This document shows positions 1-5,273 of a stretch of 5,584 bases of DNA, in pieces. Within the stretch, counting starts at the first letter, position 1. The number at the start of each line of letters is the position of its first letter. Source of the stretch: Candidatus Bathyarchaeota archaeon B26-1 (GTDB lineage: Archaea; Thermoproteota; Bathyarchaeia; Bathyarchaeales; B26-1); contig LUCD01000100.1 of the NCBI GenBank assembly GCA_001593925.1, positions 1 to 5,584 on the forward strand. The letters are read 5' to 3'. The position numbers were made by a program, and so were the translations under genes. The notes beneath the pieces were generated by a model that was given only the letters and a program-made list of their open reading frames with translations, did not search any database and had not been told where the DNA came from.

Positions 1-728
1 TCGCATATCCTCGGGTCTATTGGGATTCTGCCTAGGAATCTAACGTTCATCTCCTTCGCTATCTTCTCGCCTCCGCCGACCCTGAAGATGTCGATTTCAG
101 CCCCGCAGTTCGGGCAGACGAAGCCGCTCATATTCTCGAGTATCCCTATGATCGGCGTGTTCAGATGCCTAGCGAAGCTCACAGCCTTCATGACCACGTC
201 CCTCGACACCTCTGAGGGAATGGTCACTATTACAACTCCATCCATGTCGGGGAGAAGCTGCATTACGCTCAACGGTTCATCACCCGTTCCAGGAGGCAAG
301 TCTATGAAGAGATAATCCAGCTCTCCCCAGACAATATCCGAGAGAAACTGCCTTATTGCTTGATACTTTAAGGGTCCACGCCAGATAACCGGAGTCTCCT
401 GCCCAGGAAGAAGAAAATCTATCGAGACCACCTTGACGCCCAGCGGCCCAGAGGCGGGGAAGATTCCGGGCGGGCCCGCGATGAGCCTTTTCCCCTTCAA
501 CCCTATAATCTTTGGTATGCATGGTCCGTGAATATCAGCGTCTAGGATGCCGACGCGGCCTTCCCTCCCGTTCAACGCGAAGGCCACGGCGAGGTTGACC
601 GTGACGACGCTTTTCCCCACCCCTCCCTTCCCGCTGATCACAGCTATCTTATGCTTAACCTTCGCCATCCTTTCCTTAACTCTCTTTAGATGCTCTTCGA
701 ATGCATGCCTCCTATCCCGATGTTGCAA
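1..728 (-). CDS. Mrp/NBP35-family P-loop ATPase (Fe-S cluster carrier), C-terminus cut by window edge
   Basis: Cytoplasmic ATPase of the Mrp/NBP35 (ParA/MinD-like) group, whose members bind and pass on Fe-S clusters. 242 residues are visible with no internal stop. The deviant Walker A motif GKGGVGKS is at residues 33-40, followed by DADIHGP (63-69), DLPPGTGD (143-150) and the metal-binding CPNC pair (C205, C208) in the family context ENMSGFVCPNCG. Family members are about 280 residues long, so roughly 40 are missing past position 1. The start is taken as TTG at 728 because a GGAGG site lies 7 nt upstream (736-740) and the frame is closed by TAA shortly before it. An ATG at 668 (residue 21) would remove the basic helix (HLKRVKERM) that usually precedes the P-loop. 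It is divergent from the Lrp-type regulator. The family call is firm; the cargo (Fe-S or another cluster) is not shown. Confidence 0.95.
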   Translation of the reverse strand, partial: MQHRDRRHAFEEHLKRVKERMAKVKHKIAVISGKGGVGKSVVTVNLAVAFALNGREGRVGILDADIHGPCIPKIIGLKGKRLIAGPPGIFPASGPLGVKVVSIDFLLPGQETPVIWRGPLKYQAIRQFLSDIVWGELDYLFIDLPPGTGDEPLSVMQLLPDMDGVVIVTIPSEVSRDVVMKAVSFARHLNTPIIGILENMSGFVCPNCGAEIDIFRVGGGEKIAKEMNVRFLGRIPIDPRIC

Positions 729-735
729 ACATTTG

Positions 736-740
736 CCTCC
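736..740 (-). promoter_or_regulatory. Ribosome binding site of the Mrp gene (decides a TTG start)
   Basis: GGAGG on the minus strand with a 7 nt spacer to TTG at 726-728. No ATG or GTG in the right frame lies at a suitable distance, so this site is the main reason for choosing the TTG start over the ATG at 666-668, which has no clear site. Confidence 0.6.
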
Positions 741-800
741 GAGACGTTAGATGTTTTAATAAATAAGATGTTATATATAAGTTTAGTTTAAAAAATACAG
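741..800. promoter_or_regulatory. Divergent AT-rich promoter region between the Mrp and Lrp-type genes
   Basis: The palindromic TATA-like box TTATATATAA lies at 771-780. With the usual archaeal distance of about 25 nt, plus-strand transcription would begin near 800, giving the regulator almost no leader. The same box read on the minus strand, or the AT tract at 755-765, could serve the Mrp gene. The heptamer AGATGTT occurs twice in direct orientation (749-755 and 766-772, 17 nt apart), the second copy overlapping the TATA box. This could be an operator for the adjacent regulator, but two short AT-rich copies may be chance. Confidence 0.6.
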
Positions 801-808
801 TGATCGGT

Positions 809-1378
809 ATGAAGACCATTGACAGGAAGATAATATCGCAGTTGGTGATCGATGGGCGAACAACCTACAAAGACCTTGGGAAGATCGTTGGCTACTCTAT
901 TATGGGTGCCAAGAATAGGGTTGACAGACTCTTGAAAGAGCAAGCGATAAAGGTATCGGCCCAGATGAACGTAAAATACTTCGGTATCTGTATGGCTGTC
1001 GTCCTTATGGAGATGGAAAAGTGGGAGGATACGTGTCGACTTCTAGAACGTTTCAAGGAGTGCCCAAGAATCGTCTACATATTTACAACAACTGGAGGAT
1101 ATAACGTGGTCGCCTTGGTGATAGCTGAGGATAAGGACACCCTCGAGAGTATAGCGTTCGGGAGATGCTCCATACGGAGCGGGAAAGGAATCCGTAGGTC
1201 TGAATTTTATCCGGTGAGGGACATCTATTACTCGCCCTTTCTGCCCATAAGGGAAAATCTCACCCATAAAGGCTTAACCTTAGCTCCATGTAAAGTCGAC
1301 TGCGTATCATGCGAGAGGTATGTATCCAAAAAGTGTGTAGGATGTCCCTCAACGAAGCATTACCGCGGTTCACTTTAA
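809..1378 (+). CDS. Lrp/AsnC-type transcriptional regulator with C-terminal cysteine cluster
   Basis: DNA-binding regulator. Residue numbers here count from the GTG at 800. Residues 5-50 form the N-terminal helix-turn-helix (IDRKIISQL, then the recognition helix around GAKNRVDRLL). Residues 60-142 look like the effector/dimer (RAM-like) domain, including TTTGGYNVVALVIAED. The unusual part is the tail at 160-192, with C164, C168, C171, C179 and C182 in the pattern C-x3-C-x2-C-x7-C-x2-C followed by PSTKHYRG; this could hold an Fe-S cluster or zinc. ATG 809 is preferred because the product then begins MKTIDRKI like typical family members, and GTGATC at 800-805 matches the archaeal anti-Shine-Dalgarno sequence. 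GTG 800 is the alternative. The protein lies between the divergent Mrp ATPase and the hydrolase gene 31 nt downstream, so it may be a redox- or metal-sensing regulator of these neighbours (inference). Confidence 0.88.
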   Translation: MKTIDRKIISQLVIDGRTTYKDLGKIVGYSIMGAKNRVDRLLKEQAIKVSAQMNVKYFGICMAVVLMEMEKWEDTCRLLERFKECPRIVYIFTTTGGYNVVALVIAEDKDTLESIAFGRCSIRSGKGIRRSEFYPVRDIYYSPFLPIRENLTHKGLTLAPCKVDCVSCERYVSKKCVGCPSTKHYRGSL

Positions 1379-1394
1379 TTTTGAAGACCTAAGT

Positions 1395-1402
1395 GGAGGG
1401 GG
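1395..1402 (+). promoter_or_regulatory. Ribosome binding site of the MBL hydrolase gene
   Basis: GGAGGGGG ends 7 nt before the GTG start at 1410. It lies in the 31 nt gap after the regulator stop, with no TATA-like box between the two genes, which fits a two-gene transcript. Confidence 0.65.
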
Positions 1403-1409
1403 AAACTTC

Positions 1410-2264
1410 GTGATTGAGCGGTTCAGGCTGAGGGTGCTGGTTGAAGACTCATCCACAGTAGAGGGTAAACTTAAGGGGTTGAGGTCTGAACACGGCCTAT
1501 CCATTCTCATAGAGGTTCCTAAGCCTAAATTCTCGCTTCTGATGGATACCGGGAGGTCGCCGTACACCCTACTACACAACATGAAGACCCTTAACGTGGA
1601 CCTAAACGTGATTAACCTCATATTTCTGAGCCACGGCCACTACGACCATACGGGTGGACTGCTCGAGCTCCTAAGAACTTTGAAGAGGCCTATACCTGTA
1701 GTGGCTCACCCAGAAATATTCAACCCGAAATACAAACTTGATCCGTACCTCAAGTTCATCGGGTCGCCGTTCAAGAGGTCCCAAGTCGAATCGTTGGGCG
1801 GTAGGCTGATCTTGGCCAGAAACCCAGTATCCTTGATGAGCGAGGTCTCAACTACGGGTGAGGTTGAGAGGGTTACGCCTTACGAGAAGGTTCGAGGCTT
1901 CTGGACGGTCAAGGACGAGAGGTTCGTTGAAGACCCGATGCCGGATGACCAAGCCTTGATATTAAATGTTGAGGGTAAGGGCTTAGCGGTCATATCGGGG
2001 TGCGCCCACTCGGGAATAGTGAACACCGTGGAGCAGGCTAAGAGGATCATGGGAACCGATAGGGTCTACGCCGTTATAGGAGGCTTCCACTTGATTGGAG
2101 CAAGCGGAGAAGTGATCGAGTCGACAGTGAATGACTTAGCTAGGATCGATCCGGAACTCCTATGTCCGTGCCACTGCACGGGGTCGAAGGCCGTCAAAGA
2201 GATGAAGAAAAGGTTTGGGGATAGATGCAAGCCTCTGGGAACCGGAGCCGTAATTGAACTGTAG
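1410..2264 (+). CDS. MBL-fold metallo-hydrolase, COG1237 family
   Basis: Metallo-beta-lactamase-fold enzyme of the COG1237 group, often labelled 7,8-dihydropterin-6-methyl-4-(beta-D-ribofuranosyl)aminobenzene 5'-phosphate synthase after a methanogen enzyme of methanopterin synthesis. That label is risky here, since most relatives are untested. Visible motifs: DTG at residues 46-48, the metal-binding SHGHYDH at 74-80, DDQAL at 179-183, GCAHSG at 197-202, GGFHL at 224-228 and CPCHCTG at 252-258. These give the usual two-metal ligand set, so the enzyme looks intact. At 284 residues it has normal length. There is no signal peptide, so it is probably cytoplasmic. The GTG start is backed by a strong ribosome site. 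It probably shares a transcript with the Cys-tailed regulator. Its link to the Mrp/NifX genes is by neighbourhood only. Confidence 0.92.
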   Translation: MIERFRLRVLVEDSSTVEGKLKGLRSEHGLSILIEVPKPKFSLLMDTGRSPYTLLHNMKTLNVDLNVINLIFLSHGHYDHTGGLLELLRTLKRPIPVVAHPEIFNPKYKLDPYLKFIGSPFKRSQVESLGGRLILARNPVSLMSEVSTTGEVERVTPYEKVRGFWTVKDERFVEDPMPDDQALILNVEGKGLAVISGCAHSGIVNTVEQAKRIMGTDRVYAVIGGFHLIGASGEVIESTVNDLARIDPELLCPCHCTGSKAVKEMKKRFGDRCKPLGTGAVIEL

Positions 2265-2356
2265 GATCATAATCCCGGGTCGAATCCCAAAAAAAGAGTA
2301 CGTGCACCCTCTCTGTTCGTCAAACCGGCTGGAGGCCATCGAGTTGTCTACGTTTC
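2265..2356. other. Short convergent intergenic gap
   Basis: Non-coding space of 92 bp between the converging hydrolase and radical SAM genes. It holds an A7 run that acts as a U-tract on the minus strand. I see no clear T-rich terminator for the plus-strand hydrolase gene and no small gene. Confidence 0.6.
2288..2300 (-). terminator. Possible U-tract terminator of the radical SAM gene
   Basis: On the minus strand the RNA would read CUC followed by seven U residues (2289-2295), about 60 nt past the radical SAM stop. Archaeal RNA polymerase can terminate on U-tracts without a strong hairpin. Only a weak 4 bp stem precedes it. Confidence 0.4.
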
Positions 2357-3301
2357 CTATCTACTCTTGAGTTTTCTTAGGTAATATCTGTGGCCTTCAT
2401 ACTCGAGTTCTAGGAGTTTCTCCTTGTCTAGAAGCCTCTCAACGACGCTCCAATCTGCATCCGCTCTCCTCAAAAGCTCTCTCATTCCCTCCTCACGGAT
2501 AGGATGCACGGATGCTATGCTGAGTATGTCATCCTCGACGTCTCCGGTTGAGACGAAAGCGCTTCCTTCATAACCTATTAGATACTCAACCCTCTCATAC
2601 CCAAGCCTCTCAGAGAATATCTGGAAGACTTTGTTTACAACTTCCTCTTCGGCGGGTTTAACCCACTTCTCCGCCGGAGGCCGTGTTGGAATAGCCACAT
2701 AAGCCTTATACGGCTTCAATTCTGAGAGGAAGTCAGCTATCTCCTCGGCTTCGTCCGTATAGTCCAAGCCGTTTATGAGCATAGTCTCGGTGATGAGTCT
2801 TCCTTTAAACTCCTTAGAGAACTCGGAGATTCCATCTAGGATTTCAGATATTTTCAGGGATTTATGAGGCCTGTTTATCCTTCTCCAGACGCCTTCACTG
2901 ACGGCGTCGATCTTCACGGAGACGAGGTCCGCCTTCAAGAGGTCTTCTTCCACGTCTCTGCGCCAGAGAAGTGAGGCGTTGGTCAGTATTGCTATGGGGA
3001 TTTCTATCCGTCTCAGGAGCTCTATCTCTACTCCGAGATTCAAGTCTAGGGTTGGCTCCCCATCAGGGACAAACGTTAGATAATCGATCTCCTCGCCTCT
3101 CGCCCTAGCCTCTTCAACCTTTCTTCTAGCATCCCTAAAGATACGGTCGGGATCGTAGAAGGCTCTCCTTTCCAAGGTTATCTCTTTGGTTCTTCCTAAC
3201 TGGCAGTAAACACAAGAGTAAGAGCAGACCTTTGCTGGAATGTTGTTTATCCCTAAGCTCTTACCTAAACGCCTAGAAGGGACAGGTCCGAAGGCGATCA
3301 T
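2357..3301 (-). CDS. Radical SAM protein, COG0731-like (FGPVPSRRLG family)
   Basis: Radical S-adenosylmethionine enzyme of 314 residues. It opens with the family signature FGPVPSRRLGKSLGINNIP (4-22). The [4Fe-4S]-binding cysteines are C26, C30 and C33 (CSYSCVYCQLGRT), and the SAM-binding GEP motif is at 81-83 (DGEPTLD). A winged-helix-like tail occupies about residues 250-312. COG0731 includes the archaeal wyosine tRNA enzyme (Taw1/TYW1), but this shorter branch beginning FGPVPSRR is usually left uncharacterised, so a tRNA role should not be assumed. The ATG start matches the conserved N-terminus, although its ribosome site is weak. It lies 31 nt after the NifX-coil fusion on the same strand and is probably co-transcribed with it, suggesting that it acts on or for the metal-cluster module (inference). 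It is not NifB: the NifB cysteine motif and NifX fusion are absent. Confidence 0.92.
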   Translation of the reverse strand: MIAFGPVPSRRLGKSLGINNIPAKVCSYSCVYCQLGRTKEITLERRAFYDPDRIFRDARRKVEEARARGEEIDYLTFVPDGEPTLDLNLGVEIELLRRIEIPIAILTNASLLWRRDVEEDLLKADLVSVKIDAVSEGVWRRINRPHKSLKISEILDGISEFSKEFKGRLITETMLINGLDYTDEAEEIADFLSELKPYKAYVAIPTRPPAEKWVKPAEEEVVNKVFQIFSERLGYERVEYLIGYEGSAFVSTGDVEDDILSIASVHPIREEGMRELLRRADADWSVVERLLDKEKLLELEYEGHRYYLRKLKSR

Positions 3302-3332
3302 CTCAACCGCTTCGGAGAAAATCTGAGGCCCT

Positions 3333-3902
3333 TCACCGCTCTAGCTCCCTTAACCTCTTCTTTATCTGTTCCAGCTGATCCTGTAGAACCTTCATCTGAT
3401 TCCTTAACATCTGAATCTCCTGCTCTTTCGTCATTGGAGGGGTAGGCATCATTGGTGCTCCGGGATAAGTCGCCTGCATGAATCCTCCAGCTCTGCGTCC
3501 CATACCCATTCCACGGCCTCTACCCATCCCCATGCCGTAGCCCATACCGTAGTGCATTGGAACTGTGGGTGCGGATATGCCTTTGAGTTCCCCGCTCTTG
3601 AACTTCATCACGGCTTCCCTTACGGTTCCATACGCTCCTGTGACTATCTGGATTCCGACCGCCGACAGGGCTTGATAGGCGTTTGGACCAACTTGCCCAG
3701 TCAGGACTACTTGAACCCCTTTACTTGCTACTGTCTGGGCGGCTTGGATTCCCGCTCCTCCCCCAGCGTACCGGGCTTGGTTCTCTAAGGCTTCAAACTG
3801 CATGGTTTCCGTGTCGACTATCACGAAGTACGCGCAACGCCCAAAACGCGGGTCAACGGACGCGTCTAATGAGGGGCCTACAGCAGAAACGGCAACCTTC
3901 AA
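3333..3902 (-). CDS. NifX-like cluster-binding protein fused to a Met/Gly/Arg linker and DUF5320-like coiled coil
   Basis: Residues 1-110 are a NifX/ORP-like domain (dinitrogenase iron-molybdenum cofactor biosynthesis family): MKVAVSAVG, DPRFGRCAYFVIVD (17-30) with the only cysteine at C23, then AGGGAGIQAA (46-55) and LTGQVGPNA (67-75). Residues 116-157 are a low-complexity linker rich in Met, Gly and Arg, with ten methionines (116, 120, 124, 126, 132, 134, 142, 151, 152, 157). Residues 158-189 form a charged coiled coil starting TKEQEIQML, matching the coil of the DUF5320 proteins upstream. Relatives hold metal-sulfur clusters; the coil probably mediates assembly (inference). A plain NifX domain is 100-120 residues, so the tail of about 75 residues is an addition. 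The TTG start fits the family N-terminus and has GGGGAAGTG 7 nt upstream. It has its own promoter and is followed closely by the radical SAM gene. Confidence 0.92.
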   Translation of the reverse strand: MKVAVSAVGPSLDASVDPRFGRCAYFVIVDTETMQFEALENQARYAGGGAGIQAAQTVASKGVQVVLTGQVGPNAYQALSAVGIQIVTGAYGTVREAVMKFKSGELKGISAPTVPMHYGMGYGMGMGRGRGMGMGRRAGGFMQATYPGAPMMPTPPMTKEQEIQMLRNQMKVLQDQLEQIKKRLRELER

Positions 3903-4017
3903 ACGTTTTCACTTCCCCTATCCATTTGAAAGATACAATTATGTGATTACACACAAAATATATAAACTTTTATCCATATCCCTCATTAGGCCTTCGTAAC
4001 TTCTTTAAGTGGTAGGT
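3903..4017 (-). promoter_or_regulatory. Promoter and leader of the NifX-coil fusion gene
   Basis: On the minus strand a TATA-like box (TTTATATATTTTG, 3955-3967) would place the transcription start near 3936, leaving a leader of about 35 nt with the ribosome site GGGGAAGTG at 3910-3918 before TTG 3902. An interrupted inverted repeat, TGTG-N4-CACA (3942-3953), sits between the box and the expected start, where a bound repressor would block transcription. The region also contains the 3' end of the DUF134 transcript; no clear U-tract terminator is seen. Confidence 0.6.
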
Positions 4018-4317
4018 TTAGGGGTTGATGAAGATCGGTCTCCCCTCAGTCAAGGCTTGGACAACCTTCTTTCTCGCGCTCTGGAGGAGCCTCCAGACGG
4101 TTCCGCGAGACACCTTCATCCTCTCCCCCGCGTCCTCTTGGGAGAGCCCCTCCAAGTCTACCAGCCTCAAGGCCTCCAGTTCCGCGGGTTCGAGGTAGAT
4201 CGGCGCTCGGTTGCTCTGAGGAAAGGGGAAGAACCTGCTTATGGGAGGCTGTACCTCCAACATTACCGGTTTAGGCATTCTCCCTTTAGGCCCGCGTCTA
4301 CGTCTCCGCCTCAACAA
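4018..4317 (-). CDS. DUF134-family helix-turn-helix protein
   Basis: Small DNA-binding protein of 99 residues. It has a very basic arm (six arginines at 3-8), a conserved block around YLEPAELEALRLVDLEGLSQ (41-60), and a sigma-70-region-4-like helix-turn-helix at 58-89 (SQEDAGERMKVS, then RGTVWRLLQSARKKV). DUF134 genes commonly neighbour NifX, DUF5320 and Mrp genes, and this one is presumed to regulate them; its target is not known. The start is uncertain. TTG 4317 (or the adjacent TTG 4314) keeps the arginine arm seen in relatives but has no ribosome site. ATG 4278 (residue 14) has GGGAG directly before it, too close to be ideal. It lies between the stand-alone NifX gene, 268 nt upstream, and the NifX-coil fusion, 115 nt downstream. 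Confidence 0.93.
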   Translation of the reverse strand: MLRRRRRRGPKGRMPKPVMLEVQPPISRFFPFPQSNRAPIYLEPAELEALRLVDLEGLSQEDAGERMKVSRGTVWRLLQSARKKVVQALTEGRPIFINP

Positions 4318-4585
4318 TTTAATCTCAATTTATTTTTGGATACGGTTAAGATAAGGTTTGTGTTGAGAGTTAGAGCCTTTCCTTCTCCGCGACTCTATAT
4401 GATTGCTTTTTCTCCCCAGCTCCGAGAATGCATCATCTAAAGAGGGTTGGGCCGATATGGAGTTCACGGCCAGAGAGTGACCGTTAAAGTCGTAGCAGCA
4501 CGGCGGCTTTGATCTCATGCTTTTTACCGCGACCAGCACAATAGCTGAGACCCAACCTGTAACCGTTCTTATCGAGGCTCCGTAG
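4318..4585 (-). other. 268 bp gap between the NifX-like and DUF134 genes, with possible RNA structure
   Basis: This is the longest gap in the minus-strand cluster. It must hold the DUF134 promoter; AT-rich candidates on the minus strand are AAAAATAAATT (4328-4338) and CTTATCTTAA (about 4343-4352). Between them and the NifX stop lies a set of inverted repeats: an outer 7 bp pair (4445-4451 with 4551-4557), and inner hairpins 4466-4470/4480-4484, 4486-4492/4504-4510 (one mismatch) and 4534-4537/4544-4547. This could be a structured leader or small RNA, but the inner stems are short. A 69-codon open frame at 4330-4539 has no ribosome site and no recognisable protein. Confidence 0.4.
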
Positions 4586-4933
4586 TTAGCGCTCTAGTTC
4601 TTTAATGACTTTCTCGGCTATCTCCCCAACCTGCATCCCCGCTTCAACCTTGAACATCTTTATCTTACTCTGTTCCAGCAGAACCGTTACGCCTGGGCCG
4701 AACTCTCTAGCTGCAACCGCTGTCACACCCATATCCTTGAGCATCTTCACAACTATCGGTCCAGCCCCATGCTCATACCCTCCGGCTGGATTCTCCACAA
4801 CCTCAACGTTGACTACGGACCCGTCGATGATCTCCAAGATCGTGAATTTTTCGGATCGGCCGAAAACTTCCGACACGGAGTCTTCTAGGCCCTTGTCCCC
4901 CTTAGTGGGAACAGCGACTCTCAAATTAACCAT
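4586..4933 (-). CDS. NifX-like metal-cluster-binding protein (stand-alone)
   Basis: Single-domain NifX/ORP-like protein of 115 residues, the full normal length of this family, with no extra tail. Motifs: LRVAVPTKG near the start, SEVFGRSEKFTILEI (21-35), the loop NPAGGYEHGAGP (48-59) containing H55, then AAREFGPGV (74-82). It contains no cysteine, as in relatives that hold their cluster without cysteine ligands. The start is taken as ATG 4933 because AGAGGA (4941-4946) lies 7 nt upstream and the gene then begins 13 nt after the DUF5320 stop. An upstream GTG at 4954 would overlap the preceding gene and has no ribosome site. Tight spacing indicates one transcript with the two DUF5320 genes. It differs clearly from the NifX domain of the 3333-3902 protein, so the two are probably not interchangeable. 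Cargo unknown. Confidence 0.93.
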   Translation of the reverse strand: MVNLRVAVPTKGDKGLEDSVSEVFGRSEKFTILEIIDGSVVNVEVVENPAGGYEHGAGPIVVKMLKDMGVTAVAAREFGPGVTVLLEQSKIKMFKVEAGMQVGEIAEKVIKELER

Positions 4934-4940
4934 TTGCCTA

Positions 4941-4946
4941 TCCTCT
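4941..4946 (-). promoter_or_regulatory. Ribosome binding site of the stand-alone NifX gene
   Basis: AGAGGA on the minus strand, 7 nt before ATG 4933, overlapping the last codons of the DUF5320 gene. It supports the ATG start over the in-frame GTG at 4954. Confidence 0.55.
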
Positions 4947-5240
4947 TTATCCACTCGTTTCTGTTGAGGAACCTTCCCTGAGCTCCTTGAGCCTCCTGTT
5001 TATCTGGCTCAGCGTCTCTTCTATGAGCCTCTTATGCTCCTCTAGGAGTGCGATCTCTTGCTCTTTCGGCAATCCCGCGTAGGCTGGAAGGGACGAGAGG
5101 GGTGTTATAGGCCCGTATATTCCTGTCCACCACCATCTTGGAAGCCACGGGAACCACCAACACCGCCAAAGCCAGTAGAGGTACGGGTACCAGTATGGAG
5201 CCGTTAGCCACCACAACCAGAAACCGAAACCGCGAGGCAC
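4947..5240 (-). CDS. DUF5320-type protein with Trp-rich head and C-terminal coiled coil
   Basis: 97 residues in two parts. The head (1-45) begins MPRGFGF, as DUF5320 proteins do, and is extraordinarily aromatic: 12 tryptophans in the first 40 residues, with CWWFPWLPRWWWTG at 27-40. The tail (58-89) is a charged coiled coil starting PKEQEIALL and ending NRRLKELRE, closely like the coil of the NifX fusion. Function is unknown for the family; its members sit beside NifX and Mrp genes, and a scaffold or partner role is inferred. The GTG start is well supported by AAGGAGGTG at 5247-5255 with a 6 nt spacer. The head normally is Gly/Arg-rich in this family, so the Trp/Tyr enrichment is odd. It is hydrophobic but has no clean transmembrane helix or signal peptide. 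It lies 33 nt after the related 5274-5480 gene. Confidence 0.88.
   Translation of the reverse strand: MPRGFGFWLWWLTAPYWYPYLYWLWRCWWFPWLPRWWWTGIYGPITPLSSLPAYAGLPKEQEIALLEEHKRLIEETLSQINRRLKELREGSSTETSG
5127..5156. repeat. Repeat copy 1 encoding the FPWLPRWWW motif
   Basis: This 30 nt segment matches 5373-5402 at 28 of 30 positions in direct orientation. It lies inside the 4947-5240 gene and encodes the WFPWLPRWWW stretch. The near-identity points to duplication of a DUF5320-type gene, or to strong constraint on this motif. Confidence 0.75.
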
Positions 5241-5246
5241 CTATAA

Positions 5247-5255
5247 CACCTCCTT
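5247..5255 (-). promoter_or_regulatory. Full-length ribosome binding site of the 4947-5240 gene
   Basis: AAGGAGGTG on the minus strand is a near-perfect complement of the 16S rRNA 3' end and lies 6 nt before GTG 5240, so this small gene is expected to be translated strongly. Confidence 0.7.
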
Positions 5256-5273
5256 CCTCTCTTTTAGTATCGG

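Noticed and set aside
88..750. Several open frames on both strands (88-315, 280-522, 547-750) over the left end
   Set aside because: All are shadows of the Mrp/NBP35 gene, whose minus-strand frame runs unbroken from 728 to the edge with all the expected motifs.
2271..2288. tRNA T-arm-like stretch (CCCGGGTCGAATCCC) just after the hydrolase gene, possibly a tRNA end or attachment-site remnant
   Set aside because: It lacks one T of the TTC loop, no acceptor or anticodon arm precedes it (that space is hydrolase coding sequence), and no second copy or integrase is in the window.
4009..4440. 143-codon plus-strand open frame
   Set aside because: It lies antisense over the DUF134 gene, whose protein has clear family motifs; this frame encodes no recognisable protein and is a shadow.
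4330..4539. 69-codon minus-strand open frame between the NifX-like and DUF134 genes
   Set aside because: No ribosome site before its ATG, no recognisable domain, ordinary composition for random sequence, and it overlaps the likely DUF134 promoter.
2357..4933. Nitrogen fixation locus (nifB/nifX)
   Set aside because: The NifX-like proteins are of the ORP/accessory type, the radical SAM enzyme lacks NifB motifs, and no nifH, nifD or nifK is present, so a nitrogenase role is not supported.
5032..5214. 60-codon minus-strand open frame inside the Trp-rich gene
   Set aside because: It is an out-of-frame overlap with the 4947-5240 gene, which has the better ribosome site and a family-typical product.
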